This document shows positions 9,246-18,147 of a stretch of DNA of 64,000 bases, piece after piece. The stretch is from Sulfitobacter alexandrii. GTDB taxonomy: Bacteria > Pseudomonadota > Alphaproteobacteria > Rhodobacterales > Rhodobacteraceae. Both the position numbers and the translations under genes were made by a program. A model generated the notes under the pieces. It was not told the origin of the DNA. It made no database searches and saw only the letters and a list, made by a program, of their open reading frames with translations. Numbering within the stretch: the stretch's first letter is position 1; every line of letters starts with the position of its first letter. The stretch spans positions 2,542,001 through 2,606,000 of the forward strand of contig NZ_CP018076.1 of assembly GCF_001886735.1 (NCBI RefSeq), read 5' to 3'.

Positions 9246-9722
9246 TCAAGCGTTGTCCGCCAGCATCGTCTCCTTGACCGCCTCCATTGCCACGTAGGTG
9301 GAGGTATTTGACACATGCGGAAGGGCTGATATCGTCTCTCCAAGGAACCGTCGGTAGGCCGACATGTCCGGCGTGCGGACCTTGAGCAGGTAGTCGAAGT
9401 GGCTGGCGATCATGTGCGCCTGTTCGATCTCGGGCACCTTGGCAACCGCCGCGTTGAAGGCCCTGAGCGCCGCTTCGCGGGTGTCGTTCAGCCGCACCTC
9501 GACAAAGGCGACGTGGTCCAGCCCCAGGCGGATCGGATCGAGCAGCGCCCGGTAGCCGATGATCACGCCGGTTTCCTCGAGCCGCCGGAGCCGGGCCTGG
9601 GTGGGCGACTTGGACAGGCCGATGCGCCGGGCGAGGTCGGTAATGCTGATCCGGCCATCCTCGGCCAGCACGGACAGGATCGACCGGTCGAAACGGTCCA
9701 GTTCAAAAGTATCGCTTTTCAC
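9246..9722 (-). CDS. putR: Lrp/AsnC-family regulator, likely proline-responsive PutR
   Basis: A 158-residue Lrp/AsnC protein: N-terminal winged HTH (LDRFDRSILSVLAEDGRISI through LARRIGLSKSPTQARLRRLE) and a C-terminal AsnC/RAM effector domain. It is divergent from putA, with 108 bases between the start codons. In alphaproteobacteria whose PutA lacks the ribbon-helix-helix domain, an Lrp-type PutR in this position activates putA in response to proline. The assignment rests on family and gene position. Confidence 0.85.
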   Translation of the reverse strand: MKSDTFELDRFDRSILSVLAEDGRISITDLARRIGLSKSPTQARLRRLEETGVIIGYRALLDPIRLGLDHVAFVEVRLNDTREAALRAFNAAVAKVPEIEQAHMIASHFDYLLKVRTPDMSAYRRFLGETISALPHVSNTSTYVAMEAVKETMLADNA

Positions 9723-9830
9723 TTCACTTGCCCCGATTAATGTTCAGATCGCCCCGCAATAATCCGAATATAAGGCAAAACGACCTACAAGGATACGATA
9801 TACTTGACGCATGACCCGATGGAGATTGCC
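9723..9830. promoter_or_regulatory. putR-putA divergent control region
   Basis: This AT-richer stretch between two divergent genes must hold both promoters and any PutR sites. I do not see a sharply defined operator. The SD for putA (GGAG at 9820-9823) lies 7 bases before the ATG at 9831. Confidence 0.55.
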
Positions 9831-12800
9831 ATGAACGCCCAGACCCCCGCTTCTCTACGCCACCGCGTGGACGCCGACACCTACGCAGATCAGGAAAGGG
9901 TCCTGGACCGGCTGATCGAAACCGCCGACCTGAGCGGCGAGGAGCGCGCCGCCATCAGCAAGGACGCCGCGGGCCTTGTGCGCGACATTCGCGGAGCGAC
10001 AGCGCCGGGCATGATGGAGGTCTTCCTGGCGGAGTACGGCCTGTCCACGGACGAAGGCGTCGCCCTGATGTGCCTGGCCGAGGCGCTGCTGCGCGTTCCG
10101 GACGCCGATACCATCGACGCGCTGATCGAGGACAAGATCGCGCCGAGCGACTGGGGCCGCCACATGGGCCATTCGACATCCAGCCTCGTCAATGCCTCGA
10201 CCTGGGCGCTCATGCTGACGGGCCGTGTGCTGGACGACGACCAGCCCGGTCCGGTCCGGCATCTGCGCGCGGCCATCAAACGGCTGGGAGAGCCGGTGAT
10301 CCGCACCGCCGTCAGCCGCGCGATGAAGGAAATGGGCCGCCAGTTCGTGCTGGGAGAGGACATCGACGCCGCGATGAAACGTGCGCGGGGCATGGAGAAG
10401 AAAGGGTTCACCTATTCCTACGACATGCTGGGCGAGGCTGCGCGCACGGAACGCGACGCGAAGCGGTACCACCTGAGCTACAGCCGCGCGATCTCGGCCA
10501 TCGCGACGGCCTGCACGGACGAGGACATCCGCAAGAATCCCGGCATTTCGGTCAAGCTGTCGGCCCTGCACCCGAGGTACGAGGTCGCGCAGGAAGAGGC
10601 GGTGATGAACGAACTGGTGCCGCGCCTGCGCGCGCTGGCCCTGCTGGCGAAATCCGCCGGCATGGGACTGAACGTCGATGCGGAGGAAGCCGACCGGCTC
10701 GCGCTCTCGCTGGAGGTGATCGAGCGGGTGATGTCGGAGCCCGCGCTGGCGGGCTGGGACGGTTTCGGCATCGTCGTTCAGGCCTTTGGCCCCCGTGCGG
10801 GCACCGTGATCGACGCGCTCTACGACATGGCGCAGAAACACGACCGCAAGATCATGGTCCGTCTGGTCAAGGGCGCATACTGGGACACCGAGATCAAGCG
10901 CGCGCAGGTGGACGGCGTGGACGGGTTTCCCGTCTTCACCCAGAAGGCCGCGACAGATGTCAGCTACATCGCCAACGCCCGCAAGCTTTTGGGGATGACC
11001 GACCGGATCTATCCCCAGTTCGCCACCCATAACGCGCATACGGTGGCGGCGGTCCTGCACATGGCCGACGACAAGGAAGCGTTCGAATTCCAGCGCCTGC
11101 ACGGGATGGGCGAGACGCTGCACAGTCTGGTGATGGAAAAGCACGGCACCCGCTGCCGCATCTATGCGCCCGTCGGCGCGCACCGTGACCTGCTGGCCTA
11201 CCTCGTGCGGCGGTTGCTGGAAAACGGGGCGAACTCCAGCTTCGTTAACCAGATCGTGGACGAGGACGTGCCGCCCGAAGTCGTGGCCGCCGACCCGTTC
11301 GAGCAGTTGGGCCGCACCAATGTCGCCATTCCGACGGGGCCGGAGGTGTTTCTGCCCCTGCGCAAGAACGCGCGGGGGTTCGATTTGTCCCACGCCCAGA
11401 CCCTGTCCGAGGTGGAAGACGCCCGCGCGCCCTTCCTGTCGCACAGGTGGGAGGCCGCGCCGCTGATCGAGGGCGATGCCGCCCCGGAGGATCCCGTGGC
11501 CGTGACCAACCCGGCGCTGCCCGAAGGCTCCCCCGGCACGGTGCGCCACGCGTCGACGGCCGATGTCGCCACCGCACTGGACGCGGCGGCCCCCTGGAAT
11601 GCGCCGCTCGACGAACGGCGCCGGGTGCTGATGAAGGCCGCCGACCTGATCGAGCAGAACTACGGCGAGATCTTTGCCCTGCTGGCGCGCGAGGCGGGCA
11701 AGGGGCTGCCCGATTGCGTGGCCGAATTGCGCGAAGGGGTCGATTTCCTCTACTACTACGCGGGACAGGCGATGAACGAGCCGCCCGCCGGCATCTTCAC
11801 CTGCATCTCGCCGTGGAACTTCCCCATGGCCATCTTTACCGGGCAGATTGCGGCGGCGCTGGCGGCGGGCAACGGCGTTCTGGCGAAACCGGCCGAGCAG
11901 ACCCCGCTGGTGGCGCATCTGGTCGTGCGGCTGCTGCACGAGGCGGGTGTGCCACGCACGGCGCTGCAACTGCTGCCGGGAGGCGGCGACGTGGGCGCCG
12001 CGCTGACGGCCGATGTGCGGATCAATGGCGTGGCCTTCACCGGCTCCACCGCCACGGCACAGCGCATCCGCGCCAACATGGCCGAACATTGCGCGCCGGG
12101 GACGCCCCTGATCGCCGAGACCGGGGGGCTCAACGCCATGATCGTGGACAGCACCGCCCTGCCCGAACAGGCGGTACAGGCGATCATCGAAAGCGCCTTC
12201 CAGTCGGCGGGTCAGCGGTGTTCCGCGCTGCGCTGTCTTTATGTGCAGGAAGACATTGCCGAAGAATTCAGCAAGATGCTGATCGGCGCCATGCAGGCGC
12301 TGAGGATGGGCGACCCCTGGCACCTCTCCACCGACGTCGGCCCCGTGATCGACGAGGCCGCGCGCAAGGGCATCGCGGATCACATCGCCGCCGCCCGTGC
12401 GGATGGCCGTGTCATCGCGGAACTGACACCGCCCAGTGAAGGCACCTACATCGCGCCCACGATCATCAGCGTGAAGGGCATTTCCGACCTTGAGCGCGAG
12501 ATCTTCGGCCCGGTCCTGCACATCGCAACCTTCAAGAGCGGCCATCTGGACAAGGTGATCGATGCGATCAACGGCACTGGCTACGGGCTGACATTCGGCC
12601 TGCACACCCGCATCGACGACCGGGTGCAGCACGTGTCCGAACGGATCGAGGCGGGCAACATATACGTCAACCGCAACCAGATCGGCGCGATCGTCGGCAG
12701 CCAGCCCTTCGGCGGTGAGGGGCTGTCCGGGACCGGGCCAAAGGCCGGCGGGCCGAACTACCTGCCGCGCTTCAGCGCGCCGGATGTCCAAGAGCGTGAC

Positions 12801-13253
12801 GGCAGCTGGGACAAGGCGCAGGGCAAACTGCCCGGCCTGCCCCCGCAGGTGGGCTACAAGCCGATCGAGACGCTGACCATGCCGGGGCCGACGGGCGAAT
12901 CCAACCGGTTGACCACCCTGCCCCGTCCGGCGCTGCTGTGCATGGGGCCGGGGCCGGAGGCTGCGGCAGCGCAGGCGCGGGCCGTCGAAGCTCTGGGCGG
13001 CGTGGCGGTGCAGGCCAGCGGCAGGATCGACCCGGACGACCTGACGGACGGGCCCGGCTACGGCGGTGTCCTGTGGTGGGGCGACACCGAGACAGGGCGC
13101 GCCATCGAAACGGCGCTGTCGAAGCGCAAGGGCCCGATCGTTCCGATGATCCCGGGGCTGCCGGACCCTGCCCGCGTGAGGGCGGAACGGCATGTCTGCG
13201 TGGATACGACCGCGTCGGGCGGCAACGCACAGCTTCTCGGGTCGGTGACCTGA
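9831..13253 (+). CDS. putA: bifunctional proline dehydrogenase / glutamate-semialdehyde dehydrogenase
   Basis: A 1140-residue trifunctional-family protein without the N-terminal ribbon-helix-helix repressor domain. The proline dehydrogenase barrel covers about residues 50-470 (for example MVRLVKGAYWDTEIKRAQ and YPQFATHNAHT, FAD and substrate binding). The aldehyde dehydrogenase half follows, with SPWNFPMAIFTGQ (NAD), AETGGLNAMIVDST (catalytic Glu) and SAGQRCSALRC (catalytic Cys near residue 797). It oxidises proline to glutamate through P5C with channelling. A C-terminal tail follows the ALDH domain as in long PutAs. A TTG 27 bases upstream is in frame but the ATG at 9831 has the SD. Confidence 0.97.
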   Translation: MNAQTPASLRHRVDADTYADQERVLDRLIETADLSGEERAAISKDAAGLVRDIRGATAPGMMEVFLAEYGLSTDEGVALMCLAEALLRVPDADTIDALIEDKIAPSDWGRHMGHSTSSLVNASTWALMLTGRVLDDDQPGPVRHLRAAIKRLGEPVIRTAVSRAMKEMGRQFVLGEDIDAAMKRARGMEKKGFTYSYDMLGEAARTERDAKRYHLSYSRAISAIATACTDEDIRKNPGISVKLSALHPRYEVAQEEAVMNELVPRLRALALLAKSAGMGLNVDAEEADRLALSLEVIERVMSEPALAGWDGFGIVVQAFGPRAGTVIDALYDMAQKHDRKIMVRLVKGAYWDTEIKRAQVDGVDGFPVFTQKAATDVSYIANARKLLGMTDRIYPQFATHNAHTVAAVLHMADDKEAFEFQRLHGMGETLHSLVMEKHGTRCRIYAPVGAHRDLLAYLVRRLLENGANSSFVNQIVDEDVPPEVVAADPFEQLGRTNVAIPTGPEVFLPLRKNARGFDLSHAQTLSEVEDARAPFLSHRWEAAPLIEGDAAPEDPVAVTNPALPEGSPGTVRHASTADVATALDAAAPWNAPLDERRRVLMKAADLIEQNYGEIFALLAREAGKGLPDCVAELREGVDFLYYYAGQAMNEPPAGIFTCISPWNFPMAIFTGQIAAALAAGNGVLAKPAEQTPLVAHLVVRLLHEAGVPRTALQLLPGGGDVGAALTADVRINGVAFTGSTATAQRIRANMAEHCAPGTPLIAETGGLNAMIVDSTALPEQAVQAIIESAFQSAGQRCSALRCLYVQEDIAEEFSKMLIGAMQALRMGDPWHLSTDVGPVIDEAARKGIADHIAAARADGRVIAELTPPSEGTYIAPTIISVKGISDLEREIFGPVLHIATFKSGHLDKVIDAINGTGYGLTFGLHTRIDDRVQHVSERIEAGNIYVNRNQIGAIVGSQPFGGEGLSGTGPKAGGPNYLPRFSAPDVQERDGSWDKAQGKLPGLPPQVGYKPIETLTMPGPTGESNRLTTLPRPALLCMGPGPEAAAAQARAVEALGGVAVQASGRIDPDDLTDGPGYGGVLWWGDTETGRAIETALSKRKGPIVPMIPGLPDPARVRAERHVCVDTTASGGNAQLLGSVT

Positions 13254-13257
13254 AACG

Positions 13258-13905
13258 TCAGGACCGGGCGATCGCGATGGCCCGGTCCACCGCCAGCGGG
13301 GGCGACGAGAGGACCGGCAGGCCGATATCCGCTAGGTGATCCTGCGCGCCCATCATGGAGGCCTGCGCCAGGACCACGCTGCGCAGGTCCTGCCTTTGTG
13401 CCACTTTATGCCGGACCTTCGCGGCCAGCGCGCGGGCGAAATCATCCGTCCGGCCCGCTTCGAACAAGGGCCAGGCCTCGGCGCACAGCAGCGGTTCCGC
13501 CCGCAGGTCGACATCTTTCTGCGCGGCGATGTCGTGCAGCAGGTCCAGCGTGGCGGCGCGGGTGCTGTCCAGACAGATCACGACCAGTGCCGCACCCCCC
13601 AGTGTCGCCGCGCGGGTCATCATGGGACGGTCGATGCGCACCAGCCGCGGATCCGTTCTGGCCAGGTCGTCGATCAGCGGTCCGAGCGTCGAACAGGTGC
13701 AAAGCACGGCGTCCGCGCCTGCCATGTCATCGACAGTCCGGTCCAGGTCCGCCCGGACGGCCCCCGCGCCCGACGCGCGCGCCCGCGCCAAGAGGCCGGG
13801 CCGCACGACATGATCCACCGTTCCCGCGAACCCCGCCTCGCCAAAGAGCGCGGCGAAGGTGGCAACGTGAACCCGCGCGGTATGCAGACAGATGATCGAG
13901 GCCAA
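13258..13905 (-). CDS. Asp/Glu racemase-superfamily protein, second active-site Cys missing
   Basis: About 215 residues of the aspartate/glutamate/hydantoin racemase fold. The first catalytic motif is present as CTCSTLGP; at the second motif the family usually has a Cys (CxSM), but here it reads AQASM, so an ordinary two-base racemase mechanism is unlikely. It may act as a decarboxylase or isomerase-like relative, or on another substrate. The start is uncertain: I chose the TTG at 13905, which follows a purine-rich SD and begins just before the first beta strand (LASIICLHTA); an upstream in-frame start gives an unlikely Cys-rich leader overlapping the rhomboid promoter. Confidence 0.65.
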   Translation of the reverse strand: MASIICLHTARVHVATFAALFGEAGFAGTVDHVVRPGLLARARASGAGAVRADLDRTVDDMAGADAVLCTCSTLGPLIDDLARTDPRLVRIDRPMMTRAATLGGAALVVICLDSTRAATLDLLHDIAAQKDVDLRAEPLLCAEAWPLFEAGRTDDFARALAAKVRHKVAQRQDLRSVVLAQASMMGAQDHLADIGLPVLSSPPLAVDRAIAIARS

Positions 13906-13974
13906 GGTCTTCTTCCCTTCCACCGGCAGGCAACACCACTTGACCGCGGCAACGCAATCGCAAACTGTGCGGCC

Positions 13975-14718
13975 ATGTTTCCGATCCGCGATCATAACCC
14001 CTCGGGGCGTGTACCCTATGTCACCTACGCGCTGATGGCGCTGAACATCGCGATCTTTCTAAGCTACGTGCCGATCCTCTCCGATCCGAGACAGATCAAC
14101 CTGTTCTTCGCCTCCTACGCATTGATCCCGGCAGAGGTGTCGCAGGGCGGCGGACTGCACGGTCTGTTCACCTCCATGTTCCTGCACGCGGGCTGGATGC
14201 ATCTGGCGGGCAACATGCTGTTCCTGTGGATCTACGGCGACAACGTCGAGGACGAGATGGGGCACCTTCCCTATCTTGGCTTCTATCTGGCCTGCGGCAT
14301 CGCGGCCGGGCTGGGGCAGGTCCTGTTCGAACCGTCCTCGTTCGTTCCGATGGTGGGGGCATCGGGGGCGATCGCGGGCGTGATGGGCGGCTACCTGCTG
14401 CTGTTCCCGAAGGCCAAGATCGACATCCTCATCATCTTCGTCGTCTTCTTCCGCGTGTTCCCGATCCCCGCCTGGATCATCCTGATGCTGTGGTTCGCGA
14501 TGCAGTTCATCGGCGGCATGGGCGCCACACCCGAGAGCGGCGGCGTCGCCTACTGGGCCCATGCGGGCGGCTTCATCGCGGGGCTGGCGTTCACGTTGCC
14601 GCTGTGGCTGCGGCGTGGCGGGGTCCGGTTCTGGTCGCGGACGGACGGCCACCCGCCACATCCGGCGGCGACCTATCCGGTGGTGCGCAGCCGCATCCCC
14701 AAGGTCAGGCGGCGATGA
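13975..14718 (+). CDS. rhomboid-family intramembrane serine protease
   Basis: A 247-residue, six-helix membrane protease. HLAGNMLFLWIYG supplies the conserved His/Asn oxyanion residues, GASGAIAG holds the nucleophile Ser130, and AHAGGFIAG the catalytic His196. Rhomboids cut transmembrane segments of client proteins inside the bilayer. Divergent from the racemase-like gene with 69 bases between, and joined by an ATGA overlap to the next gene (GFA protein). The client is unknown. Confidence 0.9.
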   Translation: MFPIRDHNPSGRVPYVTYALMALNIAIFLSYVPILSDPRQINLFFASYALIPAEVSQGGGLHGLFTSMFLHAGWMHLAGNMLFLWIYGDNVEDEMGHLPYLGFYLACGIAAGLGQVLFEPSSFVPMVGASGAIAGVMGGYLLLFPKAKIDILIIFVVFFRVFPIPAWIILMLWFAMQFIGGMGATPESGGVAYWAHAGGFIAGLAFTLPLWLRRGGVRFWSRTDGHPPHPAATYPVVRSRIPKVRRR

Positions 14719-15113
14719 GCGGCGCGGCGATGGACATCAAGGCCTCCTGCCACTGCGGCGCGGTGGAAGTGACAGCGCATCTGCCGGACGGGCTCGAAGG
14801 GGCGACGCGCTGCACCTGCTCGTTCTGCAAGCGCAGGCAGGGCGCGGCCGTGACGGCGACGACCGCCTCGGTCAGGGTCACGAAAGGCGCGGAGAATCTC
14901 ACGCGGTACACCTGGGGCACCCATACCGCGCAGCATCACTTCTGCAAGACCTGCGGGATATACGTCTATCACCAGCGCCCGTCGGACCCGACGCAGAGCG
15001 GAATCAACATCGGCTGCATCGAGGGCGTCCGGACATGGGAACATGAGCCGTTCGAATGGGTCGACGGGGTGAACCACCCGTCCGACCGCAAAACTGCAGG
15101 CGGGGAAGACTAG
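14715..15113 (+). CDS. GFA/CENP-V zinc-domain protein
   Basis: A 132-residue protein of the glutathione-dependent formaldehyde-activating (GFA/CENP-V) fold. Zinc ligands: CHCG near residue 12, CTCSFC near residues 33-38 and CKTCG near residue 80. Such proteins bind structural zinc and often glutathione-type thiols; the enzymatic role of most members is not settled. It overlaps the rhomboid stop by 4 nt, so the two are co-translated. Its TAG shares a CTAG with the opposing suhB stop. Confidence 0.85.
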   Translation: MSGAAMDIKASCHCGAVEVTAHLPDGLEGATRCTCSFCKRRQGAAVTATTASVRVTKGAENLTRYTWGTHTAQHHFCKTCGIYVYHQRPSDPTQSGINIGCIEGVRTWEHEPFEWVDGVNHPSDRKTAGGED

Positions 15114-15895
15114 CCCCGGATCACCTTGGTGAAGCTGTTGAAGATCGCTTCGTTGGCGCAGATGATTTCGCCATCGTCCAGGATGTCGCCTTCGGGATTC
15201 ATGGCTTCGACAAGGCCGCCCGCTTCCTTGACGATGATCATGCCCGCGGCGAGATCCCAGGCGTTCAGCCGACGTTCCCAGAAGCCGTCGTAGCGGCCCG
15301 CGGCAACGTAGGCGAGATCAAGCGCCGCCGCGCCCCAGCGGCGCACACCCGCGCAGACCGGCATCAGGCGGCCGAGATCCTTGAGCGTGGCGGGCAGGTC
15401 CGACCGGCCGCCGAAGGGCAGACCGGTGGCGAAGATGCTTTCGATCATGCGGCTGCGTCCCGAAACCCGCAGGCGGCTTTCGTTCATCCATGCGCCCGCG
15501 CCCTTCTCGGCAAAGAACATCTCGTCCTTGGCGGGGTCGAACACGACACCGGCAACGATCTGGCCCTTGTGCTCGAGGGCGATCGAGATGGCCCAGTGCG
15601 GCAACCCGTGCAGAAAGTTGGTCGTGCCGTCCAGCGGATCGACGATCCAGCGGCGGGTGGGGTCCTGCCCCTGCTCCTCGCCGCCCTCTTCGGCCAGCCA
15701 GCCGTAGGTGGGACGCGCGCCCATCAGTTCTTCCTTGAGGGTCTTTTCCGCATTCAGATCGGCCCGGCTGACGAAATCTCCCGCGCCCTTGACCGAGACC
15801 TGGAGGTTCTCAACTTCCCGGAAGTCCTTGATCAGCCCGCGCCCCGCCTTGCGTGCCGCCTTGATCATGATGTTGAGATTCGCACTGCCAACCAT
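15110..15895 (-). CDS. suhB: inositol-1-monophosphatase family protein
   Basis: A 261-residue Mg-dependent phosphatase of the IMPase/SuhB family. Metal-binding motifs are WLAEEGGEE (Glu), WIVDPLDGTTNF (Asp86, Asp89) and the C-terminal NAWDLAAGMIIVKEAGG. It hydrolyses inositol phosphates or related sugar phosphates; in E. coli SuhB also takes part in rRNA antitermination, and either role is possible here. Monocistronic, convergent with the GFA gene. Confidence 0.9.
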   Translation of the reverse strand: MVGSANLNIMIKAARKAGRGLIKDFREVENLQVSVKGAGDFVSRADLNAEKTLKEELMGARPTYGWLAEEGGEEQGQDPTRRWIVDPLDGTTNFLHGLPHWAISIALEHKGQIVAGVVFDPAKDEMFFAEKGAGAWMNESRLRVSGRSRMIESIFATGLPFGGRSDLPATLKDLGRLMPVCAGVRRWGAAALDLAYVAAGRYDGFWERRLNAWDLAAGMIIVKEAGGLVEAMNPEGDILDDGEIICANEAIFNSFTKVIRG

Positions 15896-16048
15896 GTTGC
15901 GCCCCTTAGATGGATCAGGCGCTGCGTATAGGCGTCACGCCTTCAAAAGCCAAGGGCAAGATGGCACGCTGGTGCTGACGCGCGATCACCCTTGCCTTTG
16001 AGGGCGAATGCCACAGGGTAAGGGCTGCTTGGAACAAGGAAGAAACCG

Positions 16049-17089
16049 ATGACTTCACAAATGCAGCAGATCGTCCTCGCCAGCCGGCCCGACGGTGCGC
16101 CCGCCCACGACAACTTTCGCCTCGAAAAGCAGGACATGCCGACGCCCGGCGATGGGCAGATCCTCGTCGCGGTGGAATACATGTCGCTCGATCCCTACAT
16201 GCGGGGCCGCATGGATGATGCGAAATCCTATGCCGATCCGGTCCCGCTGGGCGGCAGGATGGAAGCGGGCGGCGTGGGCCGTGTGATCGCGTCGAACGCC
16301 GACGGATTTGCCGAAGGCGACTACGCGTTCGGCATGTTCGGCTGGGCCAGCCACGCCGTGGCCGATGCCAAGATGTGCCGCAAGCTCGATCCCGATCAGG
16401 CGCCGATCACCACCGCGCTGGGGGTTCTGGGGATGCCCGGCTTCACCGGGTGGTACGGGCTCAACGAGATCGGAAAGCCCAAGGAGGGCGAGACCCTTCT
16501 GGTCGCGGCGGCCACCGGTCCGGTCGGGTCCATGGTGGGCCAGCTGGCCAAGGCGAAGGGACTGCGCGCGGTCGGTGTTGCCGGCGGCCCCGACAAATGC
16601 ACCCTGGCGACTGAAACCTTCGGTTTCGACGCCTGTGTCGACCACCGTGCCCATGACGACGTGTCAGGCCTGCGCGACGCGCTCAAGGAAGCCGCGCCCG
16701 ACGGCGTCGATGTCTACTTCGAGAACGTGGGCGGACCGGTGCTCGAGGCCACCCTGCCCCAGATGAACCGGTTCGGCCGCATCCCGCTGTGCGGCATGGT
16801 TGCGTGGTACAACGCGGGCGGCCTGGGCGACGGTGCCAGCAGCGACACGCTGACGGGGCCGAAACTGTGGCGCACGCTTCTGGTAAAGCACCTGACCGTG
16901 ACCGGCTTCATCATCGCCAACCACTGGGACCGTTACGGCCAGTTCCTCAAGGAAGTGGGCCCGATGGTCGCCGATGGGACGGTAAAATACGAGGAGGACA
17001 TCACCGAGGGGCTGGAAAACGCGCCGCAGGCCTTCATGGACATGCTGACCGGCGGCAATACCGGCAAGACCATCGTGAAGGTGGGCTGA
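16049..17089 (+). CDS. NADP-dependent MDR oxidoreductase (CurA / LTB4-dehydrogenase type)
   Basis: A 346-residue zinc-free medium-chain dehydrogenase/reductase. The N-terminal catalytic domain has the family segment YMSLDPYMRGRM, and the nucleotide-binding domain has VAAATGPVGSMVGQLAK and YFENVGG. These enzymes reduce activated C=C bonds of enones, curcuminoids or 15-oxo-prostaglandin-like compounds with NADPH. Monocistronic, with a strong terminator directly behind it. Confidence 0.9.
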   Translation: MTSQMQQIVLASRPDGAPAHDNFRLEKQDMPTPGDGQILVAVEYMSLDPYMRGRMDDAKSYADPVPLGGRMEAGGVGRVIASNADGFAEGDYAFGMFGWASHAVADAKMCRKLDPDQAPITTALGVLGMPGFTGWYGLNEIGKPKEGETLLVAAATGPVGSMVGQLAKAKGLRAVGVAGGPDKCTLATETFGFDACVDHRAHDDVSGLRDALKEAAPDGVDVYFENVGGPVLEATLPQMNRFGRIPLCGMVAWYNAGGLGDGASSDTLTGPKLWRTLLVKHLTVTGFIIANHWDRYGQFLKEVGPMVADGTVKYEEDITEGLENAPQAFMDMLTGGNTGKTIVKVG

Positions 17090-17095
17090 CCAGGG

Positions 17096-17128
17096 CGAAG
17101 GTGGGCCATGCGCCCACCTTCGTTTTTT
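17096..17128 (+). terminator. intrinsic terminator after the MDR gene
   Basis: A perfect 11-bp stem (CGAAGGTGGGC / GCCCACCTTCG), 5-nt loop and six Ts (17123-17128): a textbook intrinsic terminator, 6 bases past the stop. Its complement may also help end the convergent metR transcript. Confidence 0.92.
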
Positions 17129-17144
17129 CGGCGCGGTTGCCGCC

Positions 17145-18050
17145 TCAGGCGGACTGCAGCTTGCGCGCCTCTTCGCCCGCGAGGCTCAGCAGCTTTTTCA
17201 TGTAGGGTTTGTCCAGATCGTCGGACCGCACGGCGGCATAGAGCCTGCGGGTGATCCCGTCCTTCGTCAGGGGGCGGGTGACATAGTCTGAGCTGTATTT
17301 CACCTCCCTCACGACCCAGTCAGGCAGCACGGCCACCCCGCGGTTGGACGCGACCAGCAGGAGGATGACAGCCGTCAGTTCCACCTGCCGGATCGCGACC
17401 GGTTCCACCTTGGCCGGGATCAGAAGCTGGCTGAACACATCGAGACGGGATCGTTCGACCGGGTAGGTGATGAGTGTCTCGCGCCGGAAATCCGCCGCAT
17501 CGACATGGGTTTTCGCGGCGAGGGGATGGGTGCTGGCCGCGACGAAGACAGCCTTGTAGTCGAACAGTTCCACAAATTCGACGCCGGGCAGGTCCTCGGG
17601 GTCGGAGGACACAACCAGATCCACTTCCTCGCGCAGCAGGGCCGGCAGCGCGTCGAACGCCAGACCGGGACGAATGTCCACGTCGACGTCCATGAAGCTG
17701 CGGCGGAACTGTTCCAGAACGGGGAAAAGCCACTCGAAACAGGCGTGGCATTCGATGGCGATGTGCATCCGTCCCGTGCTGCCCGCGCGGAGGCCCGAAA
17801 ATTCGTCCTGCAATGCCTGAACCTGCGGCAGCACCTGCTGGGCCAGCTTCAGCAGGCGCTGGCCCGCCGGCGAAAGTTTCAGCGGCTTCGAGCGGCGCAC
17901 GAACAGCTCCACGCCCGCCTGTTCCTCCAGCCCCTTCACCTGGTGAGACAGGGCCGACTGGGTGATGTTCATCGCCTCGGCGGCACGGGCCAGACCGCCC
18001 GCCTCGTGGATCGCCTGAATGGTCCGAAGGTGACGGAATTCGATGTGCAT
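17145..18050 (-). CDS. metR: LysR-type regulator, MetR-like
   Basis: A 301-residue LysR protein. N-terminal HTH: HLRTIQAIHEAGGLARAAEA then the recognition helix in ITQSALSHQVKGLEE, as in MetR; the rest is the periplasmic-binding-fold effector domain. It is divergent from metF with 97 bases between. MetR activates methionine-synthesis genes with homocysteine as co-activator, so it probably controls metF and itself from the shared region. Confidence 0.85.
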   Translation of the reverse strand: MHIEFRHLRTIQAIHEAGGLARAAEAMNITQSALSHQVKGLEEQAGVELFVRRSKPLKLSPAGQRLLKLAQQVLPQVQALQDEFSGLRAGSTGRMHIAIECHACFEWLFPVLEQFRRSFMDVDVDIRPGLAFDALPALLREEVDLVVSSDPEDLPGVEFVELFDYKAVFVAASTHPLAAKTHVDAADFRRETLITYPVERSRLDVFSQLLIPAKVEPVAIRQVELTAVILLLVASNRGVAVLPDWVVREVKYSSDYVTRPLTKDGITRRLYAAVRSDDLDKPYMKKLLSLAGEEARKLQSA

Positions 18051-18082
18051 GTGAGAGGGAACTCATGTTGAAGATGAAAGTT

Positions 18083-18109
18083 ATGAATTTGTCTCACATC
18101 GCAATTCAT
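18083..18109. promoter_or_regulatory. inverted repeat in the metR-metF control region, candidate operator
   Basis: A perfect 7-bp inverted repeat, ATGAATT at 18083-18089 and AATTCAT at 18103-18109, with 13 bases between. It contains TGAA/TTCA half-sites like those of the MetR consensus but with wider spacing. TCTCA and TGAGA half-sites also pair across it. Placed between divergent metR and metF, it is a candidate MetR site. Confidence 0.5.
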
Positions 18110-18147
18110 GAGACAAGGCGATAACCCGTTTTCCAAAGGATACCCTC

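Noticed and set aside
9855..13193. A very long open frame antisense to putA
   Set aside because: It mirrors putA and arises from GC-rich codon use; no family motifs and no SD.
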